NCBI GenBank assembly: GCA_963631655.1
Contig: CAVGRR010000004.1
Span: forward strand, 1 to 63,439
Length of the DNA: 63,439 nucleotides
DNA from: Methanomethylophilus sp963631655
Lineage (GTDB): Archaea > Thermoplasmatota > Thermoplasmata > Methanomassiliicoccales > Methanomethylophilaceae
Direction of reading: 5' to 3'
A program made the translations under genes and the position numbers. The notes under the pieces were generated by a model, which saw only the letters and a list, made by a program, of their open reading frames with translations, was not told the origin of the DNA and searched no databases. Numbering within the stretch: the first letter of the stretch is position 1; every line of letters starts with the position of its first letter. Shown here piece by piece: positions 36,943 to 46,695 of this stretch.

Positions 36943-38256
36943 GTGAACAAGGTCAAGACCGTACATGACCCAGTGCACGGAAGCATACGTGTCGACGGGT
37001 TCTTCCTGGACCTTTTGGACAGGCACGAGATGCAGAGGCTCAGGGGCATCAAGCAGCTTGGTTCCGCGAACCTTGTATTCCCCGGAGCTAACCACACCCG
37101 TTTCGAGCACTGTTTGGGCGCATATCATCTTGCGGGAAAGATGGCGGAATCTATCTCCCTGTCGAAGGAGGACACTCTTGCGGTGCGTGCCGCGGGATTG
37201 CTGCATGACATCTGTCACGCACCCTACTCCCACACCCTCGAAGCGGTGATGGAGGAGATCACCGGTCTCGACCACATGGAACTCGCCCGCAGTCTGATCA
37301 TGGGTGATATCCGCACCTTCAGAGAGAGGGACAAAGACCTGTTCGACGGGGAGGAACCGATGTCGGTGATCCTCGAGAACAACGGTGTGGACCCTCGTGT
37401 CGTATGCGATCTGATCTCCTATCCCGAGACCACGGATTACGAGTCTGGCACATTGGATATTCTCACCGGAAGGAACGATCATTTCCCATCGAAGGACTAC
37501 ATCCACCAGATCATCCACGGCCCTGTGGACTGCGATCAGATGGACTATCTGATGAGGGATTCCCATTACACCGGCGTGGAGATGGGCAACATCGATCTCT
37601 CCCGTCTGCTTTCCACCATGAAAGTGGTCAACGACAGGCTGTGCATCTCCCGTTCGGGAGCTCCCGCGGCAGAAGGTCTGATGGTCTCGCGTTCTTTGAT
37701 GTACACCTCGGTGTACTTCCATCCGACCGTCCGCATCCTCAACCGTATGATAACAAAGTCCGTTCTTTCTTCGGGTCTGGATCTTAAGGACCTCTACCTC
37801 TGGGACGATGCGGACCTCACACAGAAACTGTTCGATGCAGGCGGATCCGCCTCCAAACTGGCACGTCTGGTGCAGAACCGCATGTTCTACAAGAAGGCGC
37901 TGATCCTCACCGGCAACGACATGGACGAGGATCTGGCACTTGCCCTTACACGTTATGCATCAGCAGAGAAACGTACCATTCTGGAACAGAAGGTCGCCGA
38001 GAAGGCGGGAGTGGATGTGGCCGATGTCTGTATCGAGATGCCTCCGCCCTCTAATCTGAAATCCACCATGAAGATCGGAAAGACCGATGTCTCCATAGCA
38101 TACGAGGACGGCCGCGTGAAATCTCTGACGAGGACATCGTCCATCGCCAAGGCTCTGCAGTCGAGGGACTCGTTCGGATGGTCCCTCGTTGTTGCATGTC
38201 CCAGCAGTTGTCTTGATGAGGTATCGAAGGCCGCGAACAGACTGTTCGGTCTCTGA
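36943..38256 (+). CDS. HD-domain phosphohydrolase (dNTPase/SAMHD1-like)
   Basis: 437 residues from GTG 36943. The HD core is complete: VHDPVHGSIRVDGFFLDLLD, then HTRFEHCLGAYHLAGKM, LLHDICHAPYSHTLE (about 86-100), and the later DCDQMDYLMRDSHYTG. This order is that of the dGTPase/SAMHD1 group. The C-terminal 150 residues are less conserved. It likely hydrolyses nucleoside triphosphates, but the substrate is inferred. It is 4 nt after the PUA gene. Confidence 0.85.
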   Translation: MNKVKTVHDPVHGSIRVDGFFLDLLDRHEMQRLRGIKQLGSANLVFPGANHTRFEHCLGAYHLAGKMAESISLSKEDTLAVRAAGLLHDICHAPYSHTLEAVMEEITGLDHMELARSLIMGDIRTFRERDKDLFDGEEPMSVILENNGVDPRVVCDLISYPETTDYESGTLDILTGRNDHFPSKDYIHQIIHGPVDCDQMDYLMRDSHYTGVEMGNIDLSRLLSTMKVVNDRLCISRSGAPAAEGLMVSRSLMYTSVYFHPTVRILNRMITKSVLSSGLDLKDLYLWDDADLTQKLFDAGGSASKLARLVQNRMFYKKALILTGNDMDEDLALALTRYASAEKRTILEQKVAEKAGVDVADVCIEMPPPSNLKSTMKIGKTDVSIAYEDGRVKSLTRTSSIAKALQSRDSFGWSLVVACPSSCLDEVSKAANRLFGL

Positions 38257-39708
38257 TCAGCCTTTGACGACACCGATGGGGGTCAGCTTGGCGACCTTCG
38301 AGGTGAGGCCTGCATTGCAGACGACCTCGATGATCTCGTTGACATCCTTGTAGGCGTCGGGGGCCTCTTCGAGAAGTCCTTCATCGGAACCGTTGCGGAG
38401 GTAAACCCCCTCATCGGACAGTCTCTTTCTGACCTCTCCGATATCGAGGGAATCGATCGCTTTCTTTCTCGACATCTGTCTTCCGGCACCGTGGCAGGTG
38501 GAACCGAAGGTCTCCTCCATGGCACCTTTCCTTCCGGCGAGGACGTAGGTTCCGGTGGACATGTCCCCGGGGATGAGGACAGGCTGTCCGTAGTCCCTGT
38601 ATTTCAGAGTGATCTCGGAACGTCCGGGTGCGAACGAACGGGTGGCACCCTTCCTGTGGACGAGGACATCGGTCTTGTGGCCGTCGTAGTTGTGGGTCTC
38701 CATCTTGGCGATGTTGTGAGCCACATCGTAGACCACGTCCATTCCCATGTTCTCCGCCGAATCGCCGAGGACCTGTTCGAAGGATTCCCTGGTCCAGTGG
38801 GTGATCATCTGCCTGTTGGCCCATGCGTAGTTGGCACCGCAGCACATGGCGCGGTAGTATTCCTCTCCGAGCCTTGAGGAGAGAGGTGCGCATGCCAGCT
38901 GTCTGTCGGGAAGGTTGACCGCTTCGGTCTTCACGTAATGCTCCATCTTCTGGAGGTAATCGGTGGCGATCTGATGTCCACATCCTCTCGATCCGCAGTG
39001 GACTGTGACGGTGAGACATCCTTTCTTCAGACCGTATGCCTTTGCCGTCTTCTCGTCGAAGACATCGTCCACCACATCAAGTTCCAGGAAGTGATTTCCC
39101 GATCCGAGGGAACCCAGTTCGGGAAGACCTCTCTTGCGTGATTTCTCACCGACACCGGTCTGGTCTGCATCCTTCATGTGTCCGCCTTCCTCGGTGACCG
39201 CGAGGTCCTCCTCCCAGCCGTATCCGTTCTCTACGGCCCATTCGGAACCTACGTCGAGAATGTCCGAAAGCTCCTTCTGACCGACGCGGGTGAGTCCTTT
39301 GGAACCGAGTCCCGAGGGGACGTTCTTGTAAAGCGTGTCGATAAGGTCCTTGACCTTTCCTTTGACGTCGTCGAGGGTCAGGTCGGTCTTGATGAGACGG
39401 ACTCCGCAGTTGATATCGAATCCGATACCTCCGGGGGAGATGGAACCCTGGTATGCGTCGACGGCGGCGACACCTCCGATGGGGAATCCGTATCCCCAGT
39501 GGATGTCGGGCATGGCCATGGAATTGCCGATGATCCCGGGCATGCAGGCGACATTGGCGGCCTGCTGCGGAGAGTTGTCCTCCATGACATGTTTGATGAG
39601 GTTGTCGTTGGAGTAGATGATCGCGTCTGTGTTCATTCCGGGCAGATAATCGCGGTCGATCTTCCATCTGTGTGCGTCGATCTTTTCAATTTTTCCGGTC
39701 CACGTCAT
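38257..39708 (-). CDS. rtcB: tRNA-splicing ligase RtcB
   Basis: 483 residues; a GTP- and Mn-dependent ligase joining 2',3'-cyclic phosphate and 5'-OH ends in tRNA splicing. Landmarks: MPDIHWGYGFPIGG, the metal Cys in GFDINCGVRLI (about 99), VTVHCGSRGCGHQIA, and the guanylate-site STCHGAGRQMSR. No intein is present. I start at ATG 39708; an open frame continues upstream but only through the neighbouring tRNA gene. It lies 45 nt downstream of tRNA-His on the same strand. Confidence 0.96.
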   Translation of the reverse strand: MTWTGKIEKIDAHRWKIDRDYLPGMNTDAIIYSNDNLIKHVMEDNSPQQAANVACMPGIIGNSMAMPDIHWGYGFPIGGVAAVDAYQGSISPGGIGFDINCGVRLIKTDLTLDDVKGKVKDLIDTLYKNVPSGLGSKGLTRVGQKELSDILDVGSEWAVENGYGWEEDLAVTEEGGHMKDADQTGVGEKSRKRGLPELGSLGSGNHFLELDVVDDVFDEKTAKAYGLKKGCLTVTVHCGSRGCGHQIATDYLQKMEHYVKTEAVNLPDRQLACAPLSSRLGEEYYRAMCCGANYAWANRQMITHWTRESFEQVLGDSAENMGMDVVYDVAHNIAKMETHNYDGHKTDVLVHRKGATRSFAPGRSEITLKYRDYGQPVLIPGDMSTGTYVLAGRKGAMEETFGSTCHGAGRQMSRKKAIDSLDIGEVRKRLSDEGVYLRNGSDEGLLEEAPDAYKDVNEIIEVVCNAGLTSKVAKLTPIGVVKG

Positions 39709-39752
39709 AGGTTCACCTGTATCCGGTGATTGAATTTGTAGAGAAAAGGAAG

Positions 39753-39827
39753 GGCCGGGGGCGAGATTTGAACCCACGTCGGGGGATCCACAGTCCCCCA
39801 GTCTAACCAAGCTAGCCTACCCCAGCC
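39753..39827 (-). tRNA. tRNA-His (GTG)
   Basis: On the minus strand the acceptor GCTGGGG pairs with CCCCGGC (one G-U pair). The anticodon loop CTGTGGA gives GTG. The T arm is GTGGG-TTCAAAT-CTCGC. The discriminator is C73 (39753) and an extra 5' G, G-1 (39827), is encoded opposite it: both are specific to histidine tRNA. CCA is not encoded and no intron is seen. Confidence 0.92.
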
Positions 39828-39889
39828 ATAAGGTAATCCGACCATACCCTTGTTGTAAATAAAGGTTTCTGGGTCGTCCGAAAATAAGA

Positions 39890-39920
39890 GCAAAAAGGCC
39901 ACAGGCCGAAGCCTGTGTAA
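39890..39920 (-). terminator. Terminator after the methyltransferase gene
   Basis: On the minus strand ACACAGGC-TTCG-GCCTGTGG is followed by CCTTTTTGC, 18 nt past the methyltransferase stop. Confidence 0.6.
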
Positions 39921-39937
39921 AGGGTTTAAGATGACAT

Positions 39938-41002
39938 TCAGTTGCCGTAGGATTTGACGGTGTCAACCATTGCCTGCATGTTCTCGTTGCCGGTTGCAGG
40001 TGCGATACCGCATCCGGAGGAGATGATGTTGAATCCGGCGTCGATGGATTTCTTGACGCCCGCAATGGTCTCATCTTTGGTTCCCTGGTAGAGGGGCCTG
40101 ACAGATCCGACGTTTCCGACGAGGACGGTCTTTCCGCCGACGAGCTCGACTGCCTTGTAGGAGTCGACTTTCTCCTCGATGGAGATACCGGTGGTGACAG
40201 TGATCATCTGGTCAAGGATGGGGGTGGTGTCTCCGCAGATGTGGAGAACGTTTCCGAGTCCGCCCTTGGTTGCGAGTGCTGCACGGCATGCTTTTCCGGC
40301 TGCTTCCTCGAACATGTCGGGGGAGAGCATATCGGTGGATCCGGAAGGCTCGGAGGTCTGGACGATGTCTGCTCCAGCGTCAACGAGTGCCTGAGAGTAT
40401 GCGTGGACGTAGGGTGTCATTGCTGCGGTCCATTTGTCGACTGCGTCAGTGTCCATCATCATACCGAAGATGATGTTCTCGGTGTCGCAGAGGTTACCGC
40501 AGAGGGTGAAGACACCGGTGTTACCGGCAACGATGGGGTACTCCTCGGAGTTCCATTTCTTGATTCCTTTGACTTTGTTGTTCTTGAGGATCTCGACGGA
40601 GTCAAGAACGGTCTTGACACGGCCGGATTTGAGGAATTCGTCGACGGGCATGAGCTTTTCGGTAAGGTCGTCGTACTCTCCGGACATTGCGTCGAAGTGG
40701 AAGGGGTGGTCCTTGATCATAGGAGCTGCGTCTTTCTTGTCGACTGCAACAGTTGCGCCGAAGGTCTCGGTCTCAGCGGTGAGACAGAAGCAGGTCCTTG
40801 CGCCTTCGTATCCGAAGCACTCGATGGTTCCGCATGCGAGGGTTGCCATGAGGTTGGCGTCCTTGTGGGCGTCGGGCCAGGGTGCTCCGAGGGCGTCCAT
40901 CTGGCCGAGGGTGGCAGACTGGGTGAAAATGGCTGCCGGGGGCCTGTCAAGGTTCTCTTTGTTCATAGCTGCTGTTACTCTTTCTCTGGGGGTCATTGCC
41001 AT
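39938..41002 (-). CDS. Methylcobamide:CoM methyltransferase (MtbA/MtaA family)
   Basis: 354 residues of the uroporphyrinogen-decarboxylase fold. The zinc site that activates CoM thiol is seen as HICGD (about 250) and a late SSGCGI (about 327). MTPRERVTAAMNKENLDRPP is the usual N-terminus. It moves methyl groups from a methylated corrinoid protein to CoM in methylotrophic methanogenesis. Whether it serves methylamines (MtbA) or methanol (MtaA) cannot be read here: no corrinoid protein or substrate methyltransferase lies beside it. AAGGAG lies about 10 nt before ATG 41002, and a TTTTATATG box lies further upstream. Confidence 0.85.
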   Translation of the reverse strand: MAMTPRERVTAAMNKENLDRPPAAIFTQSATLGQMDALGAPWPDAHKDANLMATLACGTIECFGYEGARTCFCLTAETETFGATVAVDKKDAAPMIKDHPFHFDAMSGEYDDLTEKLMPVDEFLKSGRVKTVLDSVEILKNNKVKGIKKWNSEEYPIVAGNTGVFTLCGNLCDTENIIFGMMMDTDAVDKWTAAMTPYVHAYSQALVDAGADIVQTSEPSGSTDMLSPDMFEEAAGKACRAALATKGGLGNVLHICGDTTPILDQMITVTTGISIEEKVDSYKAVELVGGKTVLVGNVGSVRPLYQGTKDETIAGVKKSIDAGFNIISSGCGIAPATGNENMQAMVDTVKSYGN

Positions 41003-41111
41003 GATATGATACTCCTTGCGATGTGAAATACGCTAAACATATAAAACCCACACCCATCTTATGGAGAATAAGTAAGGCTATATGCTCCAACTGGAAAAGC
41101 AGATTTTTATA

Positions 41112-41858
41112 TCAGATTGTAAGGTGCGACGTATCCTCCAATTGTCCGAACCGGATGAGTCCGAGGTCGGATACGCCGTAGATCTCCGCTTTCTCTATGT
41201 CACAGGACTTCAGGGCGGGTGCCATGACAGCATTGGGTCCCGGATTGAGGTCGTTCCCCGATGCGAACGGGCTGAAGGGAGGGATGACAAGAACACCCTC
41301 GTTCTTTGCCCATACATAGCATTGAAGTTTCACCGATCCGCTGAGTTCGCCGGGGATCCTGATAGAAGGATGTTCATGGCCGATGATGACCGGTCTGACA
41401 CCAGAATCCACATGTCCGTGTTCCAGGCGGAACCCCATTATGTCGGTGTAATCCACTGTGTCCACATCGAGGCCGGTGACGATGGTCTGGATGAAATTGT
41501 CGTGATTGCCTTTGACGACCACTATCTCCGCAGCCTCCTTGATGAGTCTCACTATGCTGCGGACGTCCTCCTTCGCCTGATAACTGGAACGGCTGAAGTC
41601 GTGTTTTATGTCCCCGAGAAGAACCACTCTGCTCGGTTCGTAGTCGTCGATGATACGGTTGAGGGAGTCTCTCACCGAATTGGTGTTGATCCGGGGGATG
41701 AACATGCCTTCGTTCTCGAGCGCGCTCTCATATCCCAGATGCAGGTCCCCGATTACCGCGGTGGGACCTTCGTCGAGGATGAGACAGCGGTCGTTGGTGA
41801 TCGTGACCCCAGGCATCAGCCGGATGCTTCTTGCTCCCATTTCAGGTGGCGTAATCAC
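41112..41858 (-). CDS. Calcineurin-like metallophosphoesterase
   Basis: 248 residues. The dimetal motifs are in order: VIGDLHLGYE, VVLLGDIKHDF, VVVKGNHD, and the later GHEHPSI after LEHGHVD. This is the archaeal phosphoesterase subfamily related to MJ0037; the substrate is unknown. It is divergent from the RecJ-like gene, with about 50 nt between the starts. Confidence 0.85.
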   Translation of the reverse strand: MITPPEMGARSIRLMPGVTITNDRCLILDEGPTAVIGDLHLGYESALENEGMFIPRINTNSVRDSLNRIIDDYEPSRVVLLGDIKHDFSRSSYQAKEDVRSIVRLIKEAAEIVVVKGNHDNFIQTIVTGLDVDTVDYTDIMGFRLEHGHVDSGVRPVIIGHEHPSIRIPGELSGSVKLQCYVWAKNEGVLVIPPFSPFASGNDLNPGPNAVMAPALKSCDIEKAEIYGVSDLGLIRFGQLEDTSHLTI

Positions 41859-41909
41859 TCCTTGTTTTTAGAATATGGTATATAAGCAGATTCCAATTAG
41901 GGAACACTA

Positions 41910-43337
41910 ATGTTCAAAGAAGGATATTCGAACGAACTTCCTTCAGCTCTTCTGAGGAATCTGAGGAATGCGGCCAACGCATTGAGGAGGGCCCGGTCGG
42001 TGACCGTGGTCTCGCACATCGATGCTGACGGCATCACGGCGGGGGCGATAGCATCGCAGACCCTGTCAAGGCTCGGCATTCTGCACGAGCTGCATTTCGA
42101 GAAGAAGATCGCTCCGGAGACCGTCGAACAGATCAATTCCGATCCCGCGGACATCGTCTGGGTCTGTGACCTCGGCAGCGCGTACATGAGCATGTTCACC
42201 CGCAACGGGATCATCGTGACCGACCACCACACCCCCGATCCGAAATGGCGCAGCGGACAGACGTCCATCGATTCCTTCGGTGTCGCTTATAACATCAATC
42301 CGCACCTGTACGGGGTGTCTGGGTCTTATGCGGTCTGCGGTGCGGGGATGACCTATCTTCTTTCAAGGACCATCGATCCGGCCAACAAGGATCTGGCATA
42401 TCTGGCGGTCATCGGGGCCATCGGGGATTTCCAGGACACACGTGAATCCGGTCTCATCAGCTGGAACGACATCATTTTGAAAGATGCCGTGGAGGCGGGG
42501 GACGTGGAATGCAGTACAGGGCTGCGTTATTTCGGAAGGTTCACCCGTCCGCTGATCCAGTTTTTACAGTACGGGGAGCCTGCAGTTCCCGGCCTCACAG
42601 GCGACTGCGGAGCATGTCTGGGTCTGTTGGAAAGATACGGGATCCAGCTCAATGATTCCAACGGTGCCAAGCGTTCCTGGGCGGATCTGCAGGAATCCGA
42701 GAGGATGGTCATCACCGACGAGATCCTCGGTTCCGCGGCATCGGACGATGACCGCAGGAATCTTTTCGGGGAGATCTACACGGTGCTCAGATACGAACCC
42801 AAGACCGGACTGAGGGATGCGAAGGAATTCGCCACCACCCTGAACTCCTGCGGGAGATACGACGATGCGGAGACCGGGGCGAGGATCTGCATGGGCGACA
42901 TCGATGCCCTGAAGGATGCGGAACACAACCGCCGCGAACACCGCAAGAACATCTCTTACGCTCTCTCTTATGTGAAGGACAACCACCTCCTCCGCAGACG
43001 CAAACACGTGCAATATTTCGATGCTGGGTCTTCCATCCGCGAGACCGTCGTGGGCATCGTGGCGGGAATGGTCCTGAGCTCATCGGAGGCGGATCCCCAT
43101 CTGCCCATCCTCGCCTTTGCAGAGGCGGACGACGGGGTTAAGGTGTCCGCGAGGGCATCGAAGGAACTGACCCGCAACGGACTGGATCTTTCAAAAATGA
43201 TGTGCCAGTGTGCCGCAGCCGTGGGCGGTTTCGGCGGAGGCCACAATGTGGCGGCGGGTGCCACCATCCCGAAAGGGATGGAAGAGGTTTTCCTCGACAA
43301 GGTCGAGGAGATGATGGAGTCCGGTCTCAGTCCTTGA
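41910..43337 (+). CDS. DHH-family single-strand nuclease (archaeal RecJ/GAN-like)
   Basis: 475 residues. DHH motifs: VVSHIDADGITAGAIA (about 31-46), VWVCDLGSAYMS, ITDHHTPDP-like VTDHHTPDP, and IGAIGDFQD. The C-terminal DHHA1 region ends VGGFGGGHNVAAGATIP. Archaeal members (GAN) join the CMG helicase or repair ssDNA ends. TATATAAGC at 41880-41888 lies about 26 nt before ATG 41910, so it is probably leaderless. Its 3' end overlaps the convergent argF by 11 nt. Confidence 0.88.
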   Translation: MFKEGYSNELPSALLRNLRNAANALRRARSVTVVSHIDADGITAGAIASQTLSRLGILHELHFEKKIAPETVEQINSDPADIVWVCDLGSAYMSMFTRNGIIVTDHHTPDPKWRSGQTSIDSFGVAYNINPHLYGVSGSYAVCGAGMTYLLSRTIDPANKDLAYLAVIGAIGDFQDTRESGLISWNDIILKDAVEAGDVECSTGLRYFGRFTRPLIQFLQYGEPAVPGLTGDCGACLGLLERYGIQLNDSNGAKRSWADLQESERMVITDEILGSAASDDDRRNLFGEIYTVLRYEPKTGLRDAKEFATTLNSCGRYDDAETGARICMGDIDALKDAEHNRREHRKNISYALSYVKDNHLLRRRKHVQYFDAGSSIRETVVGIVAGMVLSSSEADPHLPILAFAEADDGVKVSARASKELTRNGLDLSKMMCQCAAAVGGFGGGHNVAAGATIPKGMEEVFLDKVEEMMESGLSP

Positions 43338-44244
43338 GGAGAGTGTACAGGACCGCTTTCTGAGCGTGGAGCCTGTTCTCTGCCTGGTCGAAGACGACGC
43401 TGTGTTTGCCTTCGATGACGGAGTTCGTGATCTCCTGTCCCCTGTGGGCGGGCAGACAGTGCATCACGATGCAGTCGGGGCTGGCGATCTTGAGGAGATC
43501 GTCGTTGATCTGGTACATCTGGAACAGTTTGATGGCGTCTGCTTCAGAGGTGGTGTCCCCCATGGAGATCCAGGTGTCGGTGTAGAGGACATCGGCTCCC
43601 TTGCAGGCGTCCTGCGGGTCGTGGGATGCGATGATCTTGCTTCCGTTCTGCTCTGCAATTTTAGCTGCTGCGAGCATGATCTCCGCGTTGGGCATCCTGG
43701 GTGCGGGGCAGCAGGCTACCATGTCGATACCCATGATGGCGCAGGCGTACAGGAGGGAGTTGCAGACGTTGTTTCCGTCTCCGAGGTAGACCAGTTTCCT
43801 TCCGCGGACTTCGCCGAACTTCTCTTTGATTGTTACGATGTCTGCGAGGGCCTGACAGGGATGTTCCAGATTGTCAAGTCCGCTGATGACGGGGATGGTG
43901 GCTGACTCTCCGAGCTTGTCCATCATCTTGTAGTCGAAGGCACGGTACATGATACCGTGGACGAAGCGGCTGAGGACCCTTGCGGTGTCCTCGACGGTCT
44001 CGCCGTGCCCCATCTGCATCTTGGTGACATCGAGGTATAATGCATGTCCACCGAGTTCGGTGATGGCGACATCGAATGAGGTCCTGGTCCTGGTGCTGGG
44101 TTTCTCGAACATCATGGCGAGGGTCTTTCCCTTGAGGGGGTCTCCGTGGTGTCCGCGTTCTTTCTTGAGTTTGATGGCAAGGTCGACGAGTCCGGGCCAC
44201 TCATCCTTCATATCCATTACCGAGATCAGATTTTTCTTTCCCAT
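43327..44244 (-). CDS. argF: Ornithine carbamoyltransferase
   Basis: 305 residues; makes citrulline from ornithine and carbamoyl phosphate. The carbamoyl-phosphate motif STRTRTSFDVA (about 50-60), the ornithine-loop HCLPAHRG (about 262) and a central LVYLGDGNNVCNS are present. The start codon is ATG 44244. Single gene; the 3' overlap with the recJ-like gene gives a convergent pair. Confidence 0.95.
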   Translation of the reverse strand: MGKKNLISVMDMKDEWPGLVDLAIKLKKERGHHGDPLKGKTLAMMFEKPSTRTRTSFDVAITELGGHALYLDVTKMQMGHGETVEDTARVLSRFVHGIMYRAFDYKMMDKLGESATIPVISGLDNLEHPCQALADIVTIKEKFGEVRGRKLVYLGDGNNVCNSLLYACAIMGIDMVACCPAPRMPNAEIMLAAAKIAEQNGSKIIASHDPQDACKGADVLYTDTWISMGDTTSEADAIKLFQMYQINDDLLKIASPDCIVMHCLPAHRGQEITNSVIEGKHSVVFDQAENRLHAQKAVLYTLLKD

Positions 44245-44356
44245 AATCGTCTGATGTAAAGAATATAATAAAATGTTTGTGAGCGGTCCGTTTGGAATAC
44301 GATGTGTTTGTGCGTAACGGAATGGATATAAATGTCCCGAGCCTGATTACGGACCT

Positions 44357-45067
44357 ATGGCCCCTACATTGGAAGTTAACAAGCATTATGCCGATCGTCT
44401 GAAGACCGTCCTCAGGCTCCGCCATGAGCCCGTCGCCTGCAGACTGATCAGAGAGAACGAGGAATTCCCTGCCTGCTGCACACCCGTCAAGGACCCCATC
44501 TCCCACTGTCAGGCGGTGTTCAAGGCCGCTGAGGGCGAATGTCTCGCCCTTACCGTGGAACAGGAATCCTGCCACGTCGGAGCATGTGTCCTCGGAATGA
44601 TCGACACCCCTTCGAACGTCGCCACCGGTACCGCCCACTTCAACATCGGCGCCCACGATTCACCCGAAGCCGCCAAGGAAATGATCGACAAACGTCTCCT
44701 CGTCCCGTTCAAGACCAAGGGAGAGGTCGCCTGTCCCCTGAAGGATGCGGATTTCGTCCCCGACGTGGTCATCATTGCGGACATCCCCGAGAGGGTCTAC
44801 TGGGTCGTCCCCCTGGAGACCGCCGCCGGCGGAGGCCGTGCCGAATTCTCCACCGCACCGTTCCAGTGCTGCTGCGAGGATGTCGAGGCCGTTCCGATCG
44901 TCACCGGCAGGCCCAACATCTCCATCGGATGCTTCGGCTGCAGGAAGAGGACCACCATCAAGGCCGATGAGATGGTCGTCGGAATCCCGTACGACCGCAT
45001 GCCCGCCTACGTCGAGCATTTGGACCGTTACGAGTCCGGAATCATGGCGAAAGCCAAGCGTGACTGA
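44357..45067 (+). CDS. DUF169-family protein
   Basis: 236 residues. The family signature is LRHEPVACRLI near the start, then CHVGACVLGM and SIGCFGCRKRT at the end; several cysteines (CCTPVKDP, CQAV, CCCED) may bind a metal. DUF169 proteins are frequent in anaerobes and methanogens and have no settled function. GATATAAATG sits about 28 nt before ATG 44357: a leaderless start. It lies just before the mcr operon on the same strand but has its own promoter. Confidence 0.8.
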   Translation: MAPTLEVNKHYADRLKTVLRLRHEPVACRLIRENEEFPACCTPVKDPISHCQAVFKAAEGECLALTVEQESCHVGACVLGMIDTPSNVATGTAHFNIGAHDSPEAAKEMIDKRLLVPFKTKGEVACPLKDADFVPDVVIIADIPERVYWVVPLETAAGGGRAEFSTAPFQCCCEDVEAVPIVTGRPNISIGCFGCRKRTTIKADEMVVGIPYDRMPAYVEHLDRYESGIMAKAKRD

Positions 45068-45254
45068 GCCGGAACCGGATTCGCACCCAATCAAACCCCT
45101 TAAAACACTTTTTTTATGCTGTTTTCCGCATATTGGTGTTACCAGTAAAAATCATTAAATAAAACCGAAATTCGGAAATCCGAAGAGTTCGGGTTTTCGC
45201 GGGAACTCACGGGTATATCCAAAACCCGTTTTTTGACTGAAATTACTCAAAATC

Positions 45255-45348
45255 CAATGGTTTTATATTATTTTGAACCATGTGCCGTCTTGCAAGAGGA
45301 GCGCTGTTAATTCATTTTTGCAGCGTGAATGAATAAAGGAGGTATATA
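45255..45348 (+). promoter_or_regulatory. mcr operon promoter, leader and ribosome site
   Basis: TTTTATATTA at 45261-45270 is the TATA box; transcription would start near 45293, giving a leader of roughly 55 nt. A strong Shine-Dalgarno AAAGGAGGT (45335-45343) precedes ATG 45349. The upstream 45100-45260 is unusually A+T-rich (TTTTTTTATG, AAATCATTAAATAAAA), as expected for a very highly expressed archaeal operon. Confidence 0.7.
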
Positions 45349-46677
45349 ATGCCAAAATACGAGGACAAAATTGACTTGTATGATGACTACGGCAAACGCA
45401 TCGTCAAAGATGTACCGCTGGAAGCCATTAGCCCTCTGAGGAACAAAGCAATCCAGAAGGTTGCTTCGCTCACCAAGAGGACCATCGGAATTAGCCTTGA
45501 CGGAATCGAGAAAGCTCTCGCAACTGGAGCAATCGCAGGAAACGTCATCAAAGGTAAAGAGATCCAGGCTTCTCTCGTCAAGGACGCAGAGAAGATCGCC
45601 AAAGACATCAAATCTATGGTCCAGGTAGTAGACGGCGACGACACTGTCGTCAACGTCATCGACGGCGGAAAGATGATCGTTGTCATCGTTCCCGAGGCCA
45701 GGATTAACGCCGGTGTCGAGTACACCACTGGATTCACCACTGTTGCTGCAGCAGTCACCGAGGTCATCATCGACAGGTACAAAGTGCCCATGTACAAAGC
45801 CAACATGGTAAAGGCCGCTGTATGGGGTAAGTACCCTCAGACCGTCAACTTTGTCGGATCTAACATCAAGACCATCCTTGAAGTTCCCCAGATGAACGAA
45901 GGTGCAGGATTCGCACTCAGGAACATCATGTCCAACCACGTCGTTGCTCTTGTCAAGAGGAACGCCATGCAGGGTGTCGCACTCTCCGCACTTTTCGAGA
46001 CCTGCGCAGCCTACGAGATGGGTGACGCAGTCGGACCCTTCGAGAGACAGCACCTTCTGTCCTTCGCATACCAGGGACTCAACGCCAACAACATCGTTTA
46101 CTCCATTGTCAAAAAGAACGGAAAGACCGGTACCGTCGGAACTGTCGTCGAGTCTCTCATGGAGAGGGCAATCGACGACGGAGTCATCCGCGTAAAAGAG
46201 ACCCTTCCCTCCGGATACAAGGTATACACCACCGATGACCTTCCCCTCTGGAACGCATACGCTGCAGCCGGAGAGGTTGCCGCAGTCATGGTCAACGTCG
46301 GTGCCGCAAGGGCCGCACAGGGTGTTCCCTCGACCGTACTTTACTACAACGACCTCCTTGAGCACGAGTCGGGCCTTCCTGGTGTCGACTACGGACGTGC
46401 AGAAGGTGTCGGTGTCGGTATGTCCTTCTTCTCTCACTCTATCTACGGTGGAGGAGGACCTGGACTGTTCCACGGTAACCACGTCGTTACCAGGCACGCA
46501 AAGGGAACTCTTATCCCCGCAGTAACTGCTGGTAACTGTCTCGACGGAGGAACCCAGTTCTTCTCCGCAGAGAGGACTTCCGGAGTCTTCGAGAAGATCT
46601 TCGGAGGAATGGAAGAATTCAACACACCTCTCCAGTTCGTTGGAGCAGAGGCTAAGAAGATTAAGAACAAGATCTGA
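45349..46677 (+). CDS. mcrB: Methyl-coenzyme M reductase subunit beta
   Basis: 442 residues; one of three subunits of the nickel-F430 enzyme that releases methane from methyl-CoM and coenzyme B. The active-site Tyr lies in SHSIYGGGGPG (about 364-374). FHGNHVVTRHAKG follows near the C-terminus. Complete, normal length. First gene of mcrBDGA; strongly codon-biased (GTC, CTC, ATC), indicating very high expression. Confidence 0.97.
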   Translation: MPKYEDKIDLYDDYGKRIVKDVPLEAISPLRNKAIQKVASLTKRTIGISLDGIEKALATGAIAGNVIKGKEIQASLVKDAEKIAKDIKSMVQVVDGDDTVVNVIDGGKMIVVIVPEARINAGVEYTTGFTTVAAAVTEVIIDRYKVPMYKANMVKAAVWGKYPQTVNFVGSNIKTILEVPQMNEGAGFALRNIMSNHVVALVKRNAMQGVALSALFETCAAYEMGDAVGPFERQHLLSFAYQGLNANNIVYSIVKKNGKTGTVGTVVESLMERAIDDGVIRVKETLPSGYKVYTTDDLPLWNAYAAAGEVAAVMVNVGAARAAQGVPSTVLYYNDLLEHESGLPGVDYGRAEGVGVGMSFFSHSIYGGGGPGLFHGNHVVTRHAKGTLIPAVTAGNCLDGGTQFFSAERTSGVFEKIFGGMEEFNTPLQFVGAEAKKIKNKI

Positions 46678-46695
46678 GGAGATCGAGGTCTGTAA

